Shown here piece after piece: positions 24,417 through 32,129 of a stretch of 64,000 nucleotides of DNA; within the stretch, counting starts at the first letter, position 1; every line of letters starts with the position of its first letter. The stretch is taken from contig JAJPGU010000012.1 of the NCBI GenBank assembly GCA_021325615.1, positions 99,543 through 163,542 of the forward strand, written 5' to 3'. The translations under genes were made by a program, and so were the position numbers. The DNA is from Nitrososphaerota archaeon. GTDB lineage: Archaea; Thermoproteota; Nitrososphaeria; Nitrososphaerales; Nitrosopumilaceae. The notes below the pieces were generated by a model, which was not told the origin of the DNA, ran no database searches, and saw only the letters and a list, made by a program, of their open reading frames with translations.

Positions 24417-25619
24417 CTATGCCACCAAAGCTCTGCCAGACATCAGATACTTGCAGAAGTCGTCTATTTTAGACAAGTTTTCTTCAATGATGTTGTTTAT
24501 TTGAGGTACTTGGATTGACTCTTTTTTTGTGACTGGCTGGACCACTATTGCCTTTGGTTGGTTCATCGGTTGACCTATGGCACTATACATCCAAATGAAC
24601 ACTTCGTCAAGGTCTGGAACCTGTCTGTATATCTCATCCGCCATCTTAAAACAGAGCATATTGTAGATCTTTCCAATATGGCTGACGGCGTTTTTACCTG
24701 CAATCGCCTCAGAACCGGAAGGCCTGCTCAGGGAAATCAACTGATTAGCGCGATTTCCCCTCCCTACCTGGCCAGAGTCGGAGCTGTCGGCAGAGGTTCC
24801 AAGGACAGTGAGGTAAAGGCCGCCGAGACCCCTGTTTTTCTTGTCAAGATTATTTAGGATTATCTTAGGATCTGGAAACTTGCCCAGTTTCTTGTGGAAT
24901 TCACTTGTTGCTTGAATCATCTCGTCCTTTCTTTCAAAGTATTTTTGTTCAGAAGAAACGTGCATGTCAACAAACGCCATGGCAATCGTAATTTCAAGAG
25001 ATTTTCCGTTTCTAAAGCCCATCACCTTGATGTCTTCGCCCGATTCATTAAACTCGGACTTGAACTCCTTGGAATTGAGGTATCTTTCCGTCTGGAGTAC
25101 TGCATCCTCGGTGTCTGTCAAGGGCGCATATCCGACCAGAGCGGATGTATCGTTTGCGCCAATCTCTTCCGGTCTGCCAAAGATGGACCTAAGCTCAGGT
25201 GATGCCTGGCCTATTTCTAGCTGGTATTGTATGTGCTCCTCTTTTAGATACCTTAGATGCTTCTCAAACCATGAATTGGCAGTTCTTGTAACGATATCCT
25301 CGATTTGCTCTTTAGGTAAGTTTTGACCAAATGTCGCCCTGTCGCCAACCACAAGCTTTAGTGGTTTTGTTATTCTCCCCCCGCCGAATCTATTCTCACT
25401 CTGGCCTGCAACAAGTAGTGCCTTGTCCATGTTGTGGTGTTGGACCGTGCCAGTTTTTTGCAAGTACAATTGTGATAGAGAAACCTCAATTTCCTCTACG
25501 ACCAGGTCGCATATGGTGTCTGGGTGACCCAAACCCTTTCGTTCAACAATCTCAAACCTTTTGTTAAAAGTGGGCGTATCGAGAGATAATTCCACAAACA
25601 TTTTAGATTTTTGATTCAT
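24417..25619 (-). CDS. mat: archaeal S-adenosylmethionine synthetase
   Basis: 400 residues of the archaeal MAT family, which is very divergent from bacterial MetK. Conserved blocks include VERKGLGHPDTICD near residue 27, HHNMDKALLVAG near 61, FGGGRITKP, and GRGNRANQLISLSRP near 283. It makes SAM from methionine and ATP. The 300 bases upstream (25620-25918) contain no gene. Confidence 0.95.
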   Translation of the reverse strand: MNQKSKMFVELSLDTPTFNKRFEIVERKGLGHPDTICDLVVEEIEVSLSQLYLQKTGTVQHHNMDKALLVAGQSENRFGGGRITKPLKLVVGDRATFGQNLPKEQIEDIVTRTANSWFEKHLRYLKEEHIQYQLEIGQASPELRSIFGRPEEIGANDTSALVGYAPLTDTEDAVLQTERYLNSKEFKSEFNESGEDIKVMGFRNGKSLEITIAMAFVDMHVSSEQKYFERKDEMIQATSEFHKKLGKFPDPKIILNNLDKKNRGLGGLYLTVLGTSADSSDSGQVGRGNRANQLISLSRPSGSEAIAGKNAVSHIGKIYNMLCFKMADEIYRQVPDLDEVFIWMYSAIGQPMNQPKAIVVQPVTKKESIQVPQINNIIEENLSKIDDFCKYLMSGRALVA

Positions 25620-25918
25620 GGATGTGGTGCTTCGTCCTGCGTCACATGATAGGTTTGCAAGTTTTTGCTCATTCCAATCCTGCAGAATTTTTTGAATGTC
25701 AGAACTATCACAGAAAAATTAATCAATAATGTCATAAAAATCATCAATCACATTATCAAAGATGGTAATCTGGCCGATCCCTAGTCCGTGCCAAGTACGT
25801 CATTTCCAACTATGATAATCTGAATCCTATCAAAATATCCGCCAAATGGAGGAGTGACCTAAATTCAAGGTTGAAAATCGACATTTATCTTAAAAATTAG
25901 GAAGGGCCATGGGAAGTC
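25620..25918. other. intergenic region with no gene
   Basis: AT-rich spacer between divergent MAT and hemerythrin genes. It contains CATTTCCAACTATGATAATC (about 25801), partly matching CATTTCCAGAAATGATAATC at about 23285. No RNA gene or coding frame is supported. Confidence 0.5.
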
Positions 25919-26473
25919 ATGGTGGAGTCGGCCGATAGCCTCGCATACCTGAGGAAGGAGCACGAAATCATCCAAATGGTATCTGGTATGATGAAGGCTG
26001 TTTCAGTCAGGTTGGCAGCCGGAGATGCAGTGTCGCCTTCTGACCTTGACAAGATGATGACAGTCCTTGAAAATATGGACAAGTGCCACCGCGTGGAAGA
26101 AGACCAAGTCCTGTTTCAACTTAAGGTACGAAGCCATAACTTTGATGGGCCAATCCGATCCCTTCTGGCAGAACACGACAGTGCGCGACAAATCTTCAAG
26201 AATCTTAAGACCGAGCTGGACAAGTGGAAGGCTGACAAGAAATCGACACAACTCCTCATAAAGTATATCCAAGATTATGCAGCTTCACTGGGGGAGCACG
26301 TAAGAAAGGAAGAAGAGGTGTTCAAATCCAAGGATGTAGGCCTCCTCACGGAAGAAGACCACAGGAACATAGTGGACCGATTCAAAAAAGTAGAGGCAAA
26401 CGTTCTTGGAACACAAACCAAGGGAAAGATGATTTCCACAATAATTGAGCTTCAAAACCGGTATTCCAAATAA
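25919..26473 (+). CDS. hemerythrin HHE-domain protein
   Basis: 184 residues. Ligand-type residues appear in LRKEHEIIQM near residue 12, MDKCHRVEEDQVLF near 57, LLAEHDSARQ near 81, and LGEHVRKEEEVF near 121, the HHE pattern with the third helix His. Members bind diiron and sense or carry O2 or NO, or protect iron-sulfur clusters. It is longer than the homologue at 6942, with an extra C-terminal helix. Confidence 0.82.
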   Translation: MVESADSLAYLRKEHEIIQMVSGMMKAVSVRLAAGDAVSPSDLDKMMTVLENMDKCHRVEEDQVLFQLKVRSHNFDGPIRSLLAEHDSARQIFKNLKTELDKWKADKKSTQLLIKYIQDYAASLGEHVRKEEEVFKSKDVGLLTEEDHRNIVDRFKKVEANVLGTQTKGKMISTIIELQNRYSK

Positions 26474-26586
26474 TATTATAAATTGGCCGAATCTCGGATG
26501 TAACTCATCAAGATTGGGCAAATGTTCAGATTCAGATTCGAAATTCTTGCTGCTACCTTAAATCTACAAGGTCCTAACCAATCGTA

Positions 26587-27117
26587 ATGCCACCTCACTG
26601 TGACACCATGGATGGGCCTGTCGTAAGGGCGGCAAGACTGGCAATTGACAGAAAAAACGTTAACCTGGTGCTCCCCTGGATACAAAAAGAGTCTGAAGGG
26701 GAGCTTGAAAATGCATTTAAAAAAACCTTACAAATGCGGAGTTTTGGAAACAGTACGGCTGAATTTGCCGATCACTGGTTTTATGAGACCGCGGTCCGGC
26801 TCCATAGGGAGGGCGAGGGGGCATCATTTTCGGGCCTCAAGCCTGCAGGCCTTGACACTGGACCAGTAATCCCGCTTGCAGAAAGGGCATTGGAAACAGG
26901 CAATGCAAAAGAAGTGGTTGATTTTCTCTCAAATCTGGTAGCAAAGGAGGTTGAGAAAAGGTTCTACGGTGCAATCTCGAAAAAGGATTTCGATATAAAT
27001 GACGTGGATGCTGCAAGGCAATATGTCCAGGGAATGCTGCAATTTCTGCTGTTCTCGCACCACCTTTACAAGTACGTGACGACTTGGGATCACGGCAAGA
27101 AAGTCAAGCCGTCCTGA
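26587..27117 (+). CDS. DUF6448-like protein
   Basis: 176 residues. Starts PPHCDTMDGPVVRAAR, the characteristic HCDTxDGPVV opening of this uncharacterised family, followed by a helical body and a C-terminal FSHHLYKYVTTWDHG. The conserved Cys, His and Asp at the N-terminus suggest metal binding. No signal peptide is visible. It follows the hemerythrin gene by 113 bases. Confidence 0.75.
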   Translation: MPPHCDTMDGPVVRAARLAIDRKNVNLVLPWIQKESEGELENAFKKTLQMRSFGNSTAEFADHWFYETAVRLHREGEGASFSGLKPAGLDTGPVIPLAERALETGNAKEVVDFLSNLVAKEVEKRFYGAISKKDFDINDVDAARQYVQGMLQFLLFSHHLYKYVTTWDHGKKVKPS

Positions 27118-27373
27118 TTTTTTGGGTTTTTAATCAATGACTGAAACCATGTACAGCCTGGTTAACTATGACGGTACTAACACCGGCTTATGCATGGAAC
27201 TTGATGACGTGTTGGCAGCCGGGATTGCGGCTTCATTTTCTGCCAATGTCTCTTTCTTGCCATTTATTTGTCACGTATGCCCGAGGCGGTATTCTTAGGC
27301 AGTAAAAATTTGCAAGAATTTTGTTGCATCTTGATGCTTGCTCCTTTTTAGGTCTCGTTGTGCCTGATATGTT

Positions 27374-28054
27374 ATGATTGCCAGAATCTTGTTATGCCTT
27401 GTCGCCTCCATCCTTATTGGGCCAGTAGCGATAGAATATGTCGAGGCCCACGGTCTAGTCACGGCAAAAGACTGTACCGCGGATAACCTGACCTTCAACC
27501 GGGAGCTTTACAGGGAGGACATCGCTGGGATTAATGACGCGGCAAGGTTCTACGTCGAGGACAATCCAAATTACAAGACGGCTGACCTGGCACAATATAT
27601 GGTAAATGTATATCTGAACCAGCCAGTGGAACTTGCACACTGCCTGAGGGATCTTGGAATAAATCCTGCATCTGTTGCACAGCTAAGTAGCCTGGCATAT
27701 GGTGCTCTGGTCTATGACAAGGCAAATCTTCTGGGATATTCACACAATTTTCTAAGAGAAATTCCGCCTCCTGATGATTGGCATAAGGGGCTTGTTACGC
27801 CAATATCCCCTCTGGGGAGGCCTTTACAGGATGATAACCCAACACCAGTGAACGGTCCAAGGGGAATGGCGCTTTCTCAGGGACATGCAATGGGAGAACA
27901 AATACAAACATTTTACAGGTCAGATTCTGGCCCGCGGTCAATGCCGGCTGAATACGTGGTTGTTACAGCATTTCTTGTGGCGGTGGCAGGGATTGTCACA
28001 GTTGTTGTAATGAGAAAGGGAAAAGCAAATTTGCTTGTACCAAGTCGCATCTGA
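27374..28054 (+). CDS. exported, C-terminally anchored protein, unknown
   Basis: 226 residues: N-terminal signal sequence (residues 1-24, cleavable after VEAHG region), an extracellular domain with two Cys (KDCTAD near 35 and LAHCLRD near 86) that could form a disulfide, a Pro-rich stalk, and a C-terminal membrane segment (VVTAFLVAVAGIVTVVVM) with basic tail. No family recognised. Confidence 0.7.
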   Translation: MIARILLCLVASILIGPVAIEYVEAHGLVTAKDCTADNLTFNRELYREDIAGINDAARFYVEDNPNYKTADLAQYMVNVYLNQPVELAHCLRDLGINPASVAQLSSLAYGALVYDKANLLGYSHNFLREIPPPDDWHKGLVTPISPLGRPLQDDNPTPVNGPRGMALSQGHAMGEQIQTFYRSDSGPRSMPAEYVVVTAFLVAVAGIVTVVVMRKGKANLLVPSRI

Positions 28055-28153
28055 AAAATTAATGTATGCCGCATTTGCAAACGAAAACTTGCGCACGGTT
28101 CAATGATCTAATCCCGTCCTTCCATTATGATGGCATATTTCCATGTTCTTGTG

Positions 28154-28321
28154 CTATCCAATTCCGATGCCTTCAGTGTAAAGGCAGTCAAGACATGAAA
28201 ACGTCTTGTCGCCGTACTCGCCTATGACTAGGGTGTTCCTGCTCCCGCATTTCGGACACTTTGTCTTTTCTTTGCCCCCTGTTGACCCGAGCTCGTCTTT
28301 CTGCTTGTGAGCTATTGCCAC
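28154..28321 (-). CDS. 55-residue zinc-ribbon protein (paralogue of 11632)
   Basis: GTG 28321 to 28154. It shares the C-terminal ribbon with 11632-11805: KCPKCGSRN and FSCLDCLYTEG, preceded by a charged segment. A longer frame reaching 28423 lies inside the ferredoxin gene; GTG two bases after the ferredoxin stop is chosen because the resulting length and N-terminus match the paralogue. Last gene of the 29658-28154 operon. Confidence 0.75.
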   Translation of the reverse strand: MAIAHKQKDELGSTGGKEKTKCPKCGSRNTLVIGEYGDKTFSCLDCLYTEGIGIG

Positions 28322-28323
28322 CT

Positions 28324-28827
28324 TTACCCACCGCGCCTTTCCTTCATTTCCTCGAAAATTTTCTGGTTTGCCTGTTCGACCTTGATTGCTTGGGTCGGGC
28401 ACACCGTGACGCATGCCATGCACCAGATGCAGTCATGCTCCCTGATGGGTTCGGACTTGTCTGTATAGTCCTTCCTCCCCTCCTTCTGGTGAGACTCGCC
28501 AGTCCCTGCGCTGGTAGCATTGGCCATCTGTATGGCAGGGACATCATTTTCCGTCCGATACCACTGGTATACCTGTACAGGACAGACTTCGATGCATCCC
28601 CCGTCTGCTATGCACGAGTCCCAGTCTACAGCAACAAAGGTTCCATGTACCCCGAGCGGTTGATATTGCTCCCCTCTCTCCTTGTAGGCTTTCTGAACGT
28701 TCTGATCAGTTGACGACTCTCCGTCGTCCTTCCCGGGGCCCCAGACAAAGTGGAAATGCTCCCCGTCTGCATGCCTGTGCATGCCGATTACTTTGTGGTT
28801 CTTTGGAAAATCAGGATCAATCGGCAT
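28324..28827 (-). CDS. zinc-containing dicluster ferredoxin (paralogue of 5303)
   Basis: 167 residues beginning MPIDPDFPKNHKV. The His-rich N-terminal zinc segment (GMHRHADGEHFHFVWGPG), cluster I CIADGGCIEVCP and cluster II CIWCMACVTVCP are all kept, differing from the first copy mainly in the linker and C-terminus. It overlaps the USP stop by one base (TAATG). The pairing of ferredoxin with USP, zinc ribbon and DUF6659-like genes suggests a common stress or redox function. Confidence 0.93.
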   Translation of the reverse strand: MPIDPDFPKNHKVIGMHRHADGEHFHFVWGPGKDDGESSTDQNVQKAYKERGEQYQPLGVHGTFVAVDWDSCIADGGCIEVCPVQVYQWYRTENDVPAIQMANATSAGTGESHQKEGRKDYTDKSEPIREHDCIWCMACVTVCPTQAIKVEQANQKIFEEMKERRGG

Positions 28828-29258
28828 TATTTTATCACCAACACCGGCACCCGCGACCTATGAACTACGGCATTTGCCACGCTACCAAGAAAGAGCTCCT
28901 TCAGGCCGCTTCTTCCTCTTGAGCCTATTACTACAAGGTCATATTTCTTATTGTTTGCAAAATTTGCAATCTCCGAAGATGCCTCGCCATATGAGAGCTT
29001 GCCGTGGAATTCGAGGTTGTTTTTTGCCGCGATCTTCTTTGCCTCGGATAGCACCTTTGCAGCTTCATCTGTCATGTATGACTTGAATGACACCTGTGCT
29101 CCTGGCAGTGATATGGGGGGATTTGAGGGAATGATGCACAGGCCGGTAATCTTTGCGCCCGTAGGCTTTGCTATTTCTATAGCTTGGTGAAGGCCTTCAA
29201 GGGAAGGCTTGGATCCGTCAATCGGCACCAATATGCGTTTAATCTTTCTACTAGACAT
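28827..29258 (-). CDS. universal stress protein, UspA family
   Basis: 143 residues, single Usp domain: ILVPIDGSKPS near residue 9, ATP motif GSRGRSG near 112, LGSVANAVVHRS and final VPVLVIK. Its start overlaps the DUF6659-like gene by eight bases. Third Usp in this window. Confidence 0.93.
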   Translation of the reverse strand: MSSRKIKRILVPIDGSKPSLEGLHQAIEIAKPTGAKITGLCIIPSNPPISLPGAQVSFKSYMTDEAAKVLSEAKKIAAKNNLEFHGKLSYGEASSEIANFANNKKYDLVVIGSRGRSGLKELFLGSVANAVVHRSRVPVLVIK

Positions 29259-29658
29259 CTGCTTTCTCCTCGGCGTGCAACGGGTTGGATTCTACCTTGC
29301 CCCGGAAGTACCCTCTCACACCGTCGGTCTTTCTGAATACGGCCTCGTGGTCGGATTTGATATCCATGACGAAGACAAGGTTCCTAGAGCCAAGCGGTAT
29401 GGCTACAATCTTTGCATTCTTCCTTGAAATAACACAGTGCTCTACCGGGCCGAACTCATCATCGAATTCCTGTAACATCGATTGGTGCAACCTAAGGCCC
29501 ATGGAAAATATCTCCTCCCTGTCCTTGGCTAAGTTGTTAGTACCTTTGGAAGCCGCTGATTCAACCTTTCCCATCTTGTTGACAAGCATGACCTGGAGCA
29601 CATGCTCGCCCAAAAAGTCTTCCAAGGTATCATTTATTGCGGAATCATCCCTCTGCAT
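29251..29658 (-). CDS. DUF6659-like thaumarchaeal protein
   Basis: 135 residues. Same layout as 1088-1468: VLQVMLVNKMGKVESAA strand-turn, a Met/Leu-rich helix (FSMGLRLHQSML), FGPVEHCVISRKN, and a strand FVMDIKSDHEAV. It leads the leftward operon USP-ferredoxin-zinc ribbon. In the first cluster a DUF6659-like gene leads an operon with a wHTH regulator, so the family may be a sensor; inference. Confidence 0.68.
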   Translation of the reverse strand: MQRDDSAINDTLEDFLGEHVLQVMLVNKMGKVESAASKGTNNLAKDREEIFSMGLRLHQSMLQEFDDEFGPVEHCVISRKNAKIVAIPLGSRNLVFVMDIKSDHEAVFRKTDGVRGYFRGKVESNPLHAEEKADV

Positions 29659-29691
29659 AGACGAACAATCCCATCCTACATAGAAAAGGCC

Positions 29692-29722
29692 TTGCAGTAA
29701 TTTGCAACAATTTTAATGCAAA
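29692..29722 (-). promoter_or_regulatory. TGCA operator upstream of the DUF6659-USP-ferredoxin operon
   Basis: Contains TGCAACAATTTTAATGCA (29703-29720) as read on the + strand, one base different from 32077-32094. On the minus strand, reading toward the operon, it appears as TGCATTAAAATTGTTGCAAATTA, sharing TTGTTGCA with the promoters at 5.9 and 11.5 kb. No strong TATA box is seen between it and the start at 29658. Confidence 0.5.
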
Positions 29723-29752
29723 CAGGTTGATAATTAGGTCGAATTCGAGTCA

Positions 29753-30301
29753 CTACTTGCGCCATGAAGAGGCCGGGCCCTTCTCCATCTTTATCACAAT
29801 GGTATTGTCGGTATAATCAAATTCAGTCTTTACCCCAAGATCATGGAACACATTCTCATAAAATGTCTTAAAGTACAAAGACCAGTTTTCTCCCATGTCA
29901 TGCTGCATTACTATCTCGTGATATCTTTCATCCTCATATTCGGTGATGTTGAACCCGGATCTCTGGGATCGTGCACGGAGTATAGAAAGCCATGCATCCA
30001 CGTCGTGCCTGCCCCGCATGTACAAGTTCATGTCCTTTGCCATGCGGACGGATAGGCTCGAAATGGTTTTTTCCACTTTTTCCTTGTCCACGGATTTGAA
30101 AAGTTGGGTAAGAAACGGCTTTGGCATGACTGCCCAGCCTGCCGCCACGGCGTTTATCTCCCATTCCACATGTGAATCCAGGATCTGGCTGACAAGGGCG
30201 TTTGGACTAATTTTCTGTTTTTTGGCAAAAACCTTTATCCTGTTCCATGTATCGCTGTCAAGGCGGAGGGACACAGACTCTGTACGCTTTTTGCCTTCCA
30301 A
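29753..30301 (-). CDS. RHH-domain protein with conserved C-terminal domain (paralogue 3)
   Basis: 182 residues. N-terminal RHH (ESVSLRLDSDTWNRI, then SPNALVSQILDSHVEW), the GRHDVDAWLSILRARSQRSGF segment near residue 95, and the C-terminal motif H-D-M-G-E-N-W-S-L-Y-F near 136. Equal in length and layout to 3955-4503. Predicted DNA-binding regulator; possible targets are the TGCA sites flanking it (29692-29722 and 30442-30459). Confidence 0.65.
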   Translation of the reverse strand: MEGKKRTESVSLRLDSDTWNRIKVFAKKQKISPNALVSQILDSHVEWEINAVAAGWAVMPKPFLTQLFKSVDKEKVEKTISSLSVRMAKDMNLYMRGRHDVDAWLSILRARSQRSGFNITEYEDERYHEIVMQHDMGENWSLYFKTFYENVFHDLGVKTEFDYTDNTIVIKMEKGPASSWRK

Positions 30302-30441
30302 TTTGACTTTTTTTCAAGGCAATTGCATATTAACAGTGCGGGAAAGCTCAAGGCTGGTAATCGTCTAATGTTTTATACGTGATGGTGGGATTTTTGACCT
30401 AGAGTATATTGCAAACGGTTGCACCTAGCTGCAGAATTTCA

Positions 30442-30459
30442 TGCAATAAAATTATTGCA
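30442..30459. promoter_or_regulatory. palindrome TGCAATAAAATTATTGCA
   Basis: Perfect 8+2+8 inverted repeat, preceded by GAATTTCA as in the 5.9 and 11.5 kb promoters. It lies between the divergent RHH gene (start 30301) and the zinc-ribbon gene (30553), which is the usual place for a regulator's own operator. Confidence 0.6.
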
Positions 30460-30552
30460 ATTTTTCACAAAATCTTTTCTATCATGCCTCCTATCGACAT
30501 GCCACGTGAGAACAGATGGAGCTGAAATCCTGATACGAAGACAGGACAAGAA

Positions 30553-30660
30553 CTGAGCAGACAGAAAAAGATCTGCAAGAGATGCAAGACAGAATACGAG
30601 GAGGAAAACGGGTATCCGGTATGCAACTACTGTCTTGAATATCTTGATAACTGGGAGTGA
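30553..30660 (+). CDS. 35-residue zinc-ribbon microprotein (paralogue of 5196)
   Basis: KKICKRCKTEYEEENGYP, then CNYC and YLDNWE before TGA 30660; near-identical to the 36-residue product at 5196-5306. No ATG, GTG or TTG is in frame after the upstream stop at 30523. CTG 30553 aligns with the ATG of the other copy and is the only reasonable initiator, unless the gene has decayed at its start. A 26-codon GTG frame follows at 30664 but is not supported. Confidence 0.5.
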   Translation: MSRQKKICKRCKTEYEEENGYPVCNYCLEYLDNWE

Positions 30661-30747
30661 AAGTGTCAGCCAGATTTGATTATGTGTTGTATCTGGGGCT
30701 TGCCAAATTTGAAGGTCGTGGCAGGACTGTGGCAGCAAACTAAAGGT

Positions 30748-30906
30748 CTATTCCTCTACTTCACACGATTCTTTTATTGTTTTACAGCATTTTTTGCAGT
30801 AGATTCGATCATCACAACCGCACCAGTCGCCAGAACCACAGACGATGCAGTGAAAATCAGTCCTGTCGGAAAATTCAGGTTTTATCCGGAGACTCGTTCC
30901 AGTCAG
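30748..30906 (-). CDS. possible Cys-rich microprotein, about 52 residues
   Basis: The minus-strand frame ending at TAG 30748 encodes a dense Cys cluster: HCIVCGSGDWCGCDD followed by YCKKCCKT, seven Cys in about 26 residues, a plausible double-zinc site. There is no standard start; CTG 30906, preceded by AGGAGG, is a guess. The Cys pattern is unlikely by chance, so I list it with low confidence. Confidence 0.3.
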   Translation of the reverse strand: MTGTSLRIKPEFSDRTDFHCIVCGSGDWCGCDDRIYCKKCCKTIKESCEVEE

Positions 30907-31125
30907 GCCTCCTGGTTTATCCTGTGCAACGTAGTTTCACACATGACGCATTGTTTACCATTGTATGGTATAAACAACCAATACACTTTTCAAAGTTGAT
31001 AACGTTCATACGAGAAAAGGCCAGCCAACCCGAAAAATCTTGCACACAAAAATGATTTTCTGATTGAAAGGCTTGGTATCGCAGTTTATTTGCGTTTGAG
31101 GGTTGTAGTTATACCATCGCCTTGT

Positions 31126-31389
31126 TCAAAGTTCGAATTTTAGTTTCCTTAACGCACGGTGTCTTTTATTGATGTCGGAAATCAGGTCCTTTAATTCATC
31201 ATGTTCCATGCTTAGGCGCTTCCAATCTTCCCAATTCGCCGAATTTAGGGTGGTTCGACTATTCGTTTGGCAAAGCTTTCTTCTATGCTTGAAAAATTCC
31301 TTCTCCAATTCATTCTTTTTTAAAACCAACGCGCGCATATCCAGCAAAATCCTGCCAGCGATTATACGCCCTATCTTCGAACGTGGCAT
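31126..31389 (-). CDS. 87-residue helical basic protein, unknown
   Basis: From ATG 31389 (PRSKIGRIIAGRILL), a mainly helical, Lys/Arg- and Glu-rich protein with likely coiled-coil (LKKNELEKEFFKHRRK and LSMEHDELKDLISDINKRHR). It follows the CBS gene by 16 bases; the longer frame would overlap it. Not recognised. The region 30907-31125 has no gene. Confidence 0.5.
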   Translation of the reverse strand: MPRSKIGRIIAGRILLDMRALVLKKNELEKEFFKHRRKLCQTNSRTTLNSANWEDWKRLSMEHDELKDLISDINKRHRALRKLKFEL

Positions 31390-31405
31390 CGCCGACAAGG
31401 TTCCA

Positions 31406-32029
31406 TCAGCCCCTCCTTGAGCGTGCAATTGCCTCAAGTATGACCCCTGCAAGCCTTGTCCGTTTTGCCGATGACATTAGCAGTGCAAGGTCTCTTGCCA
31501 CTACGATTCCTATAATTTTGGCATCCTCCACTACCGGTATCCGGCGTATGTCGTGTTTCATCATCAGATCGGCCACGTCCGTCACGGTATCCTGAGGTGA
31601 GGTGTAGATGATGGGTCTTGACGCTATCACCCTCAGGGAAAGTTCCCCCAGTCTCTTGTCAAAAACGGACGTTTCGCACAGGATGTCTCGCTCAGTTACT
31701 ATTCCAAAAGGTTCACCATGCTCAGTCACAACAACGTATCCCACACCTTTTTGTATCATGAGGTTTGTGGCATCAAGCGCTGTTTTGGCATGATCAAGAA
31801 TTGCAACATCTCCTTCCATTATCTGTGTCACTGGTATGGCGGTCTGCTCGTAAATGGCATCAATGGCATTCTTTCGTATGACGCCGTCAATTATCCTTCT
31901 TACCTCCATAATGTCCATCTTTACGGTCTGTGCAATCCGCTCGACCGGAAGGTCGGAATATAGGTAAAGCGAGTTTATGATGCTTATCTTTCCTTGGTTT
32001 TCCCATGCACTTCCTAGTTGGATTGCCAT
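31406..32029 (-). CDS. CBS-domain pair protein with N-terminal helical domain
   Basis: 207 residues. Residues 1-60 contain a helix-turn-helix-like segment (SDLPVERIAQTVKMDIMEVRRII). Two CBS domains follow: about 65-125 (VGYVVVTEHGEPFGIVTERDIL) and 135-195 (RRIPVVEDAKIIGIVVARDLALL). Such pairs bind adenine nucleotides or SAM. A regulatory role is likely, the target is unknown. Divergent from the Rieske-like gene. Confidence 0.85.
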   Translation of the reverse strand: MAIQLGSAWENQGKISIINSLYLYSDLPVERIAQTVKMDIMEVRRIIDGVIRKNAIDAIYEQTAIPVTQIMEGDVAILDHAKTALDATNLMIQKGVGYVVVTEHGEPFGIVTERDILCETSVFDKRLGELSLRVIASRPIIYTSPQDTVTDVADLMMKHDIRRIPVVEDAKIIGIVVARDLALLMSSAKRTRLAGVILEAIARSRRG

Positions 32030-32076
32030 TACAAAGAAATTTCAGCCTCAATACTATTTAGTATACAGCACGAAGA

Positions 32077-32107
32077 TGCAACAATTCTAATGCATTGCCT
32101 TTATCAG
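32077..32107 (+). promoter_or_regulatory. TGCA operator and TATA box of the Rieske-like gene
   Basis: TGCAACAATTCTAATGCA (32077-32094) differs by one base from 29703-29720. It is followed at once by CCTTTATCAG (32098-32107), a TATA-like box 27 bases before ATG 32130. This links the gene to the TGCA group. Confidence 0.55.
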
Positions 32108-32129
32108 AACGGATGATGAAAAGTAGATT

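Noticed and set aside
27137..27298. 53-codon + strand frame with one CxxC-like end
   Set aside because: No Shine-Dalgarno or TATA box at the right place, composition not protein-like, no paralogue; it lies in the spacer before the exported protein gene.
28322..28423. Longer start for the zinc-ribbon protein at 28154
   Set aside because: The extension is the ferredoxin gene read in another frame; the paralogue is only 57 residues long.
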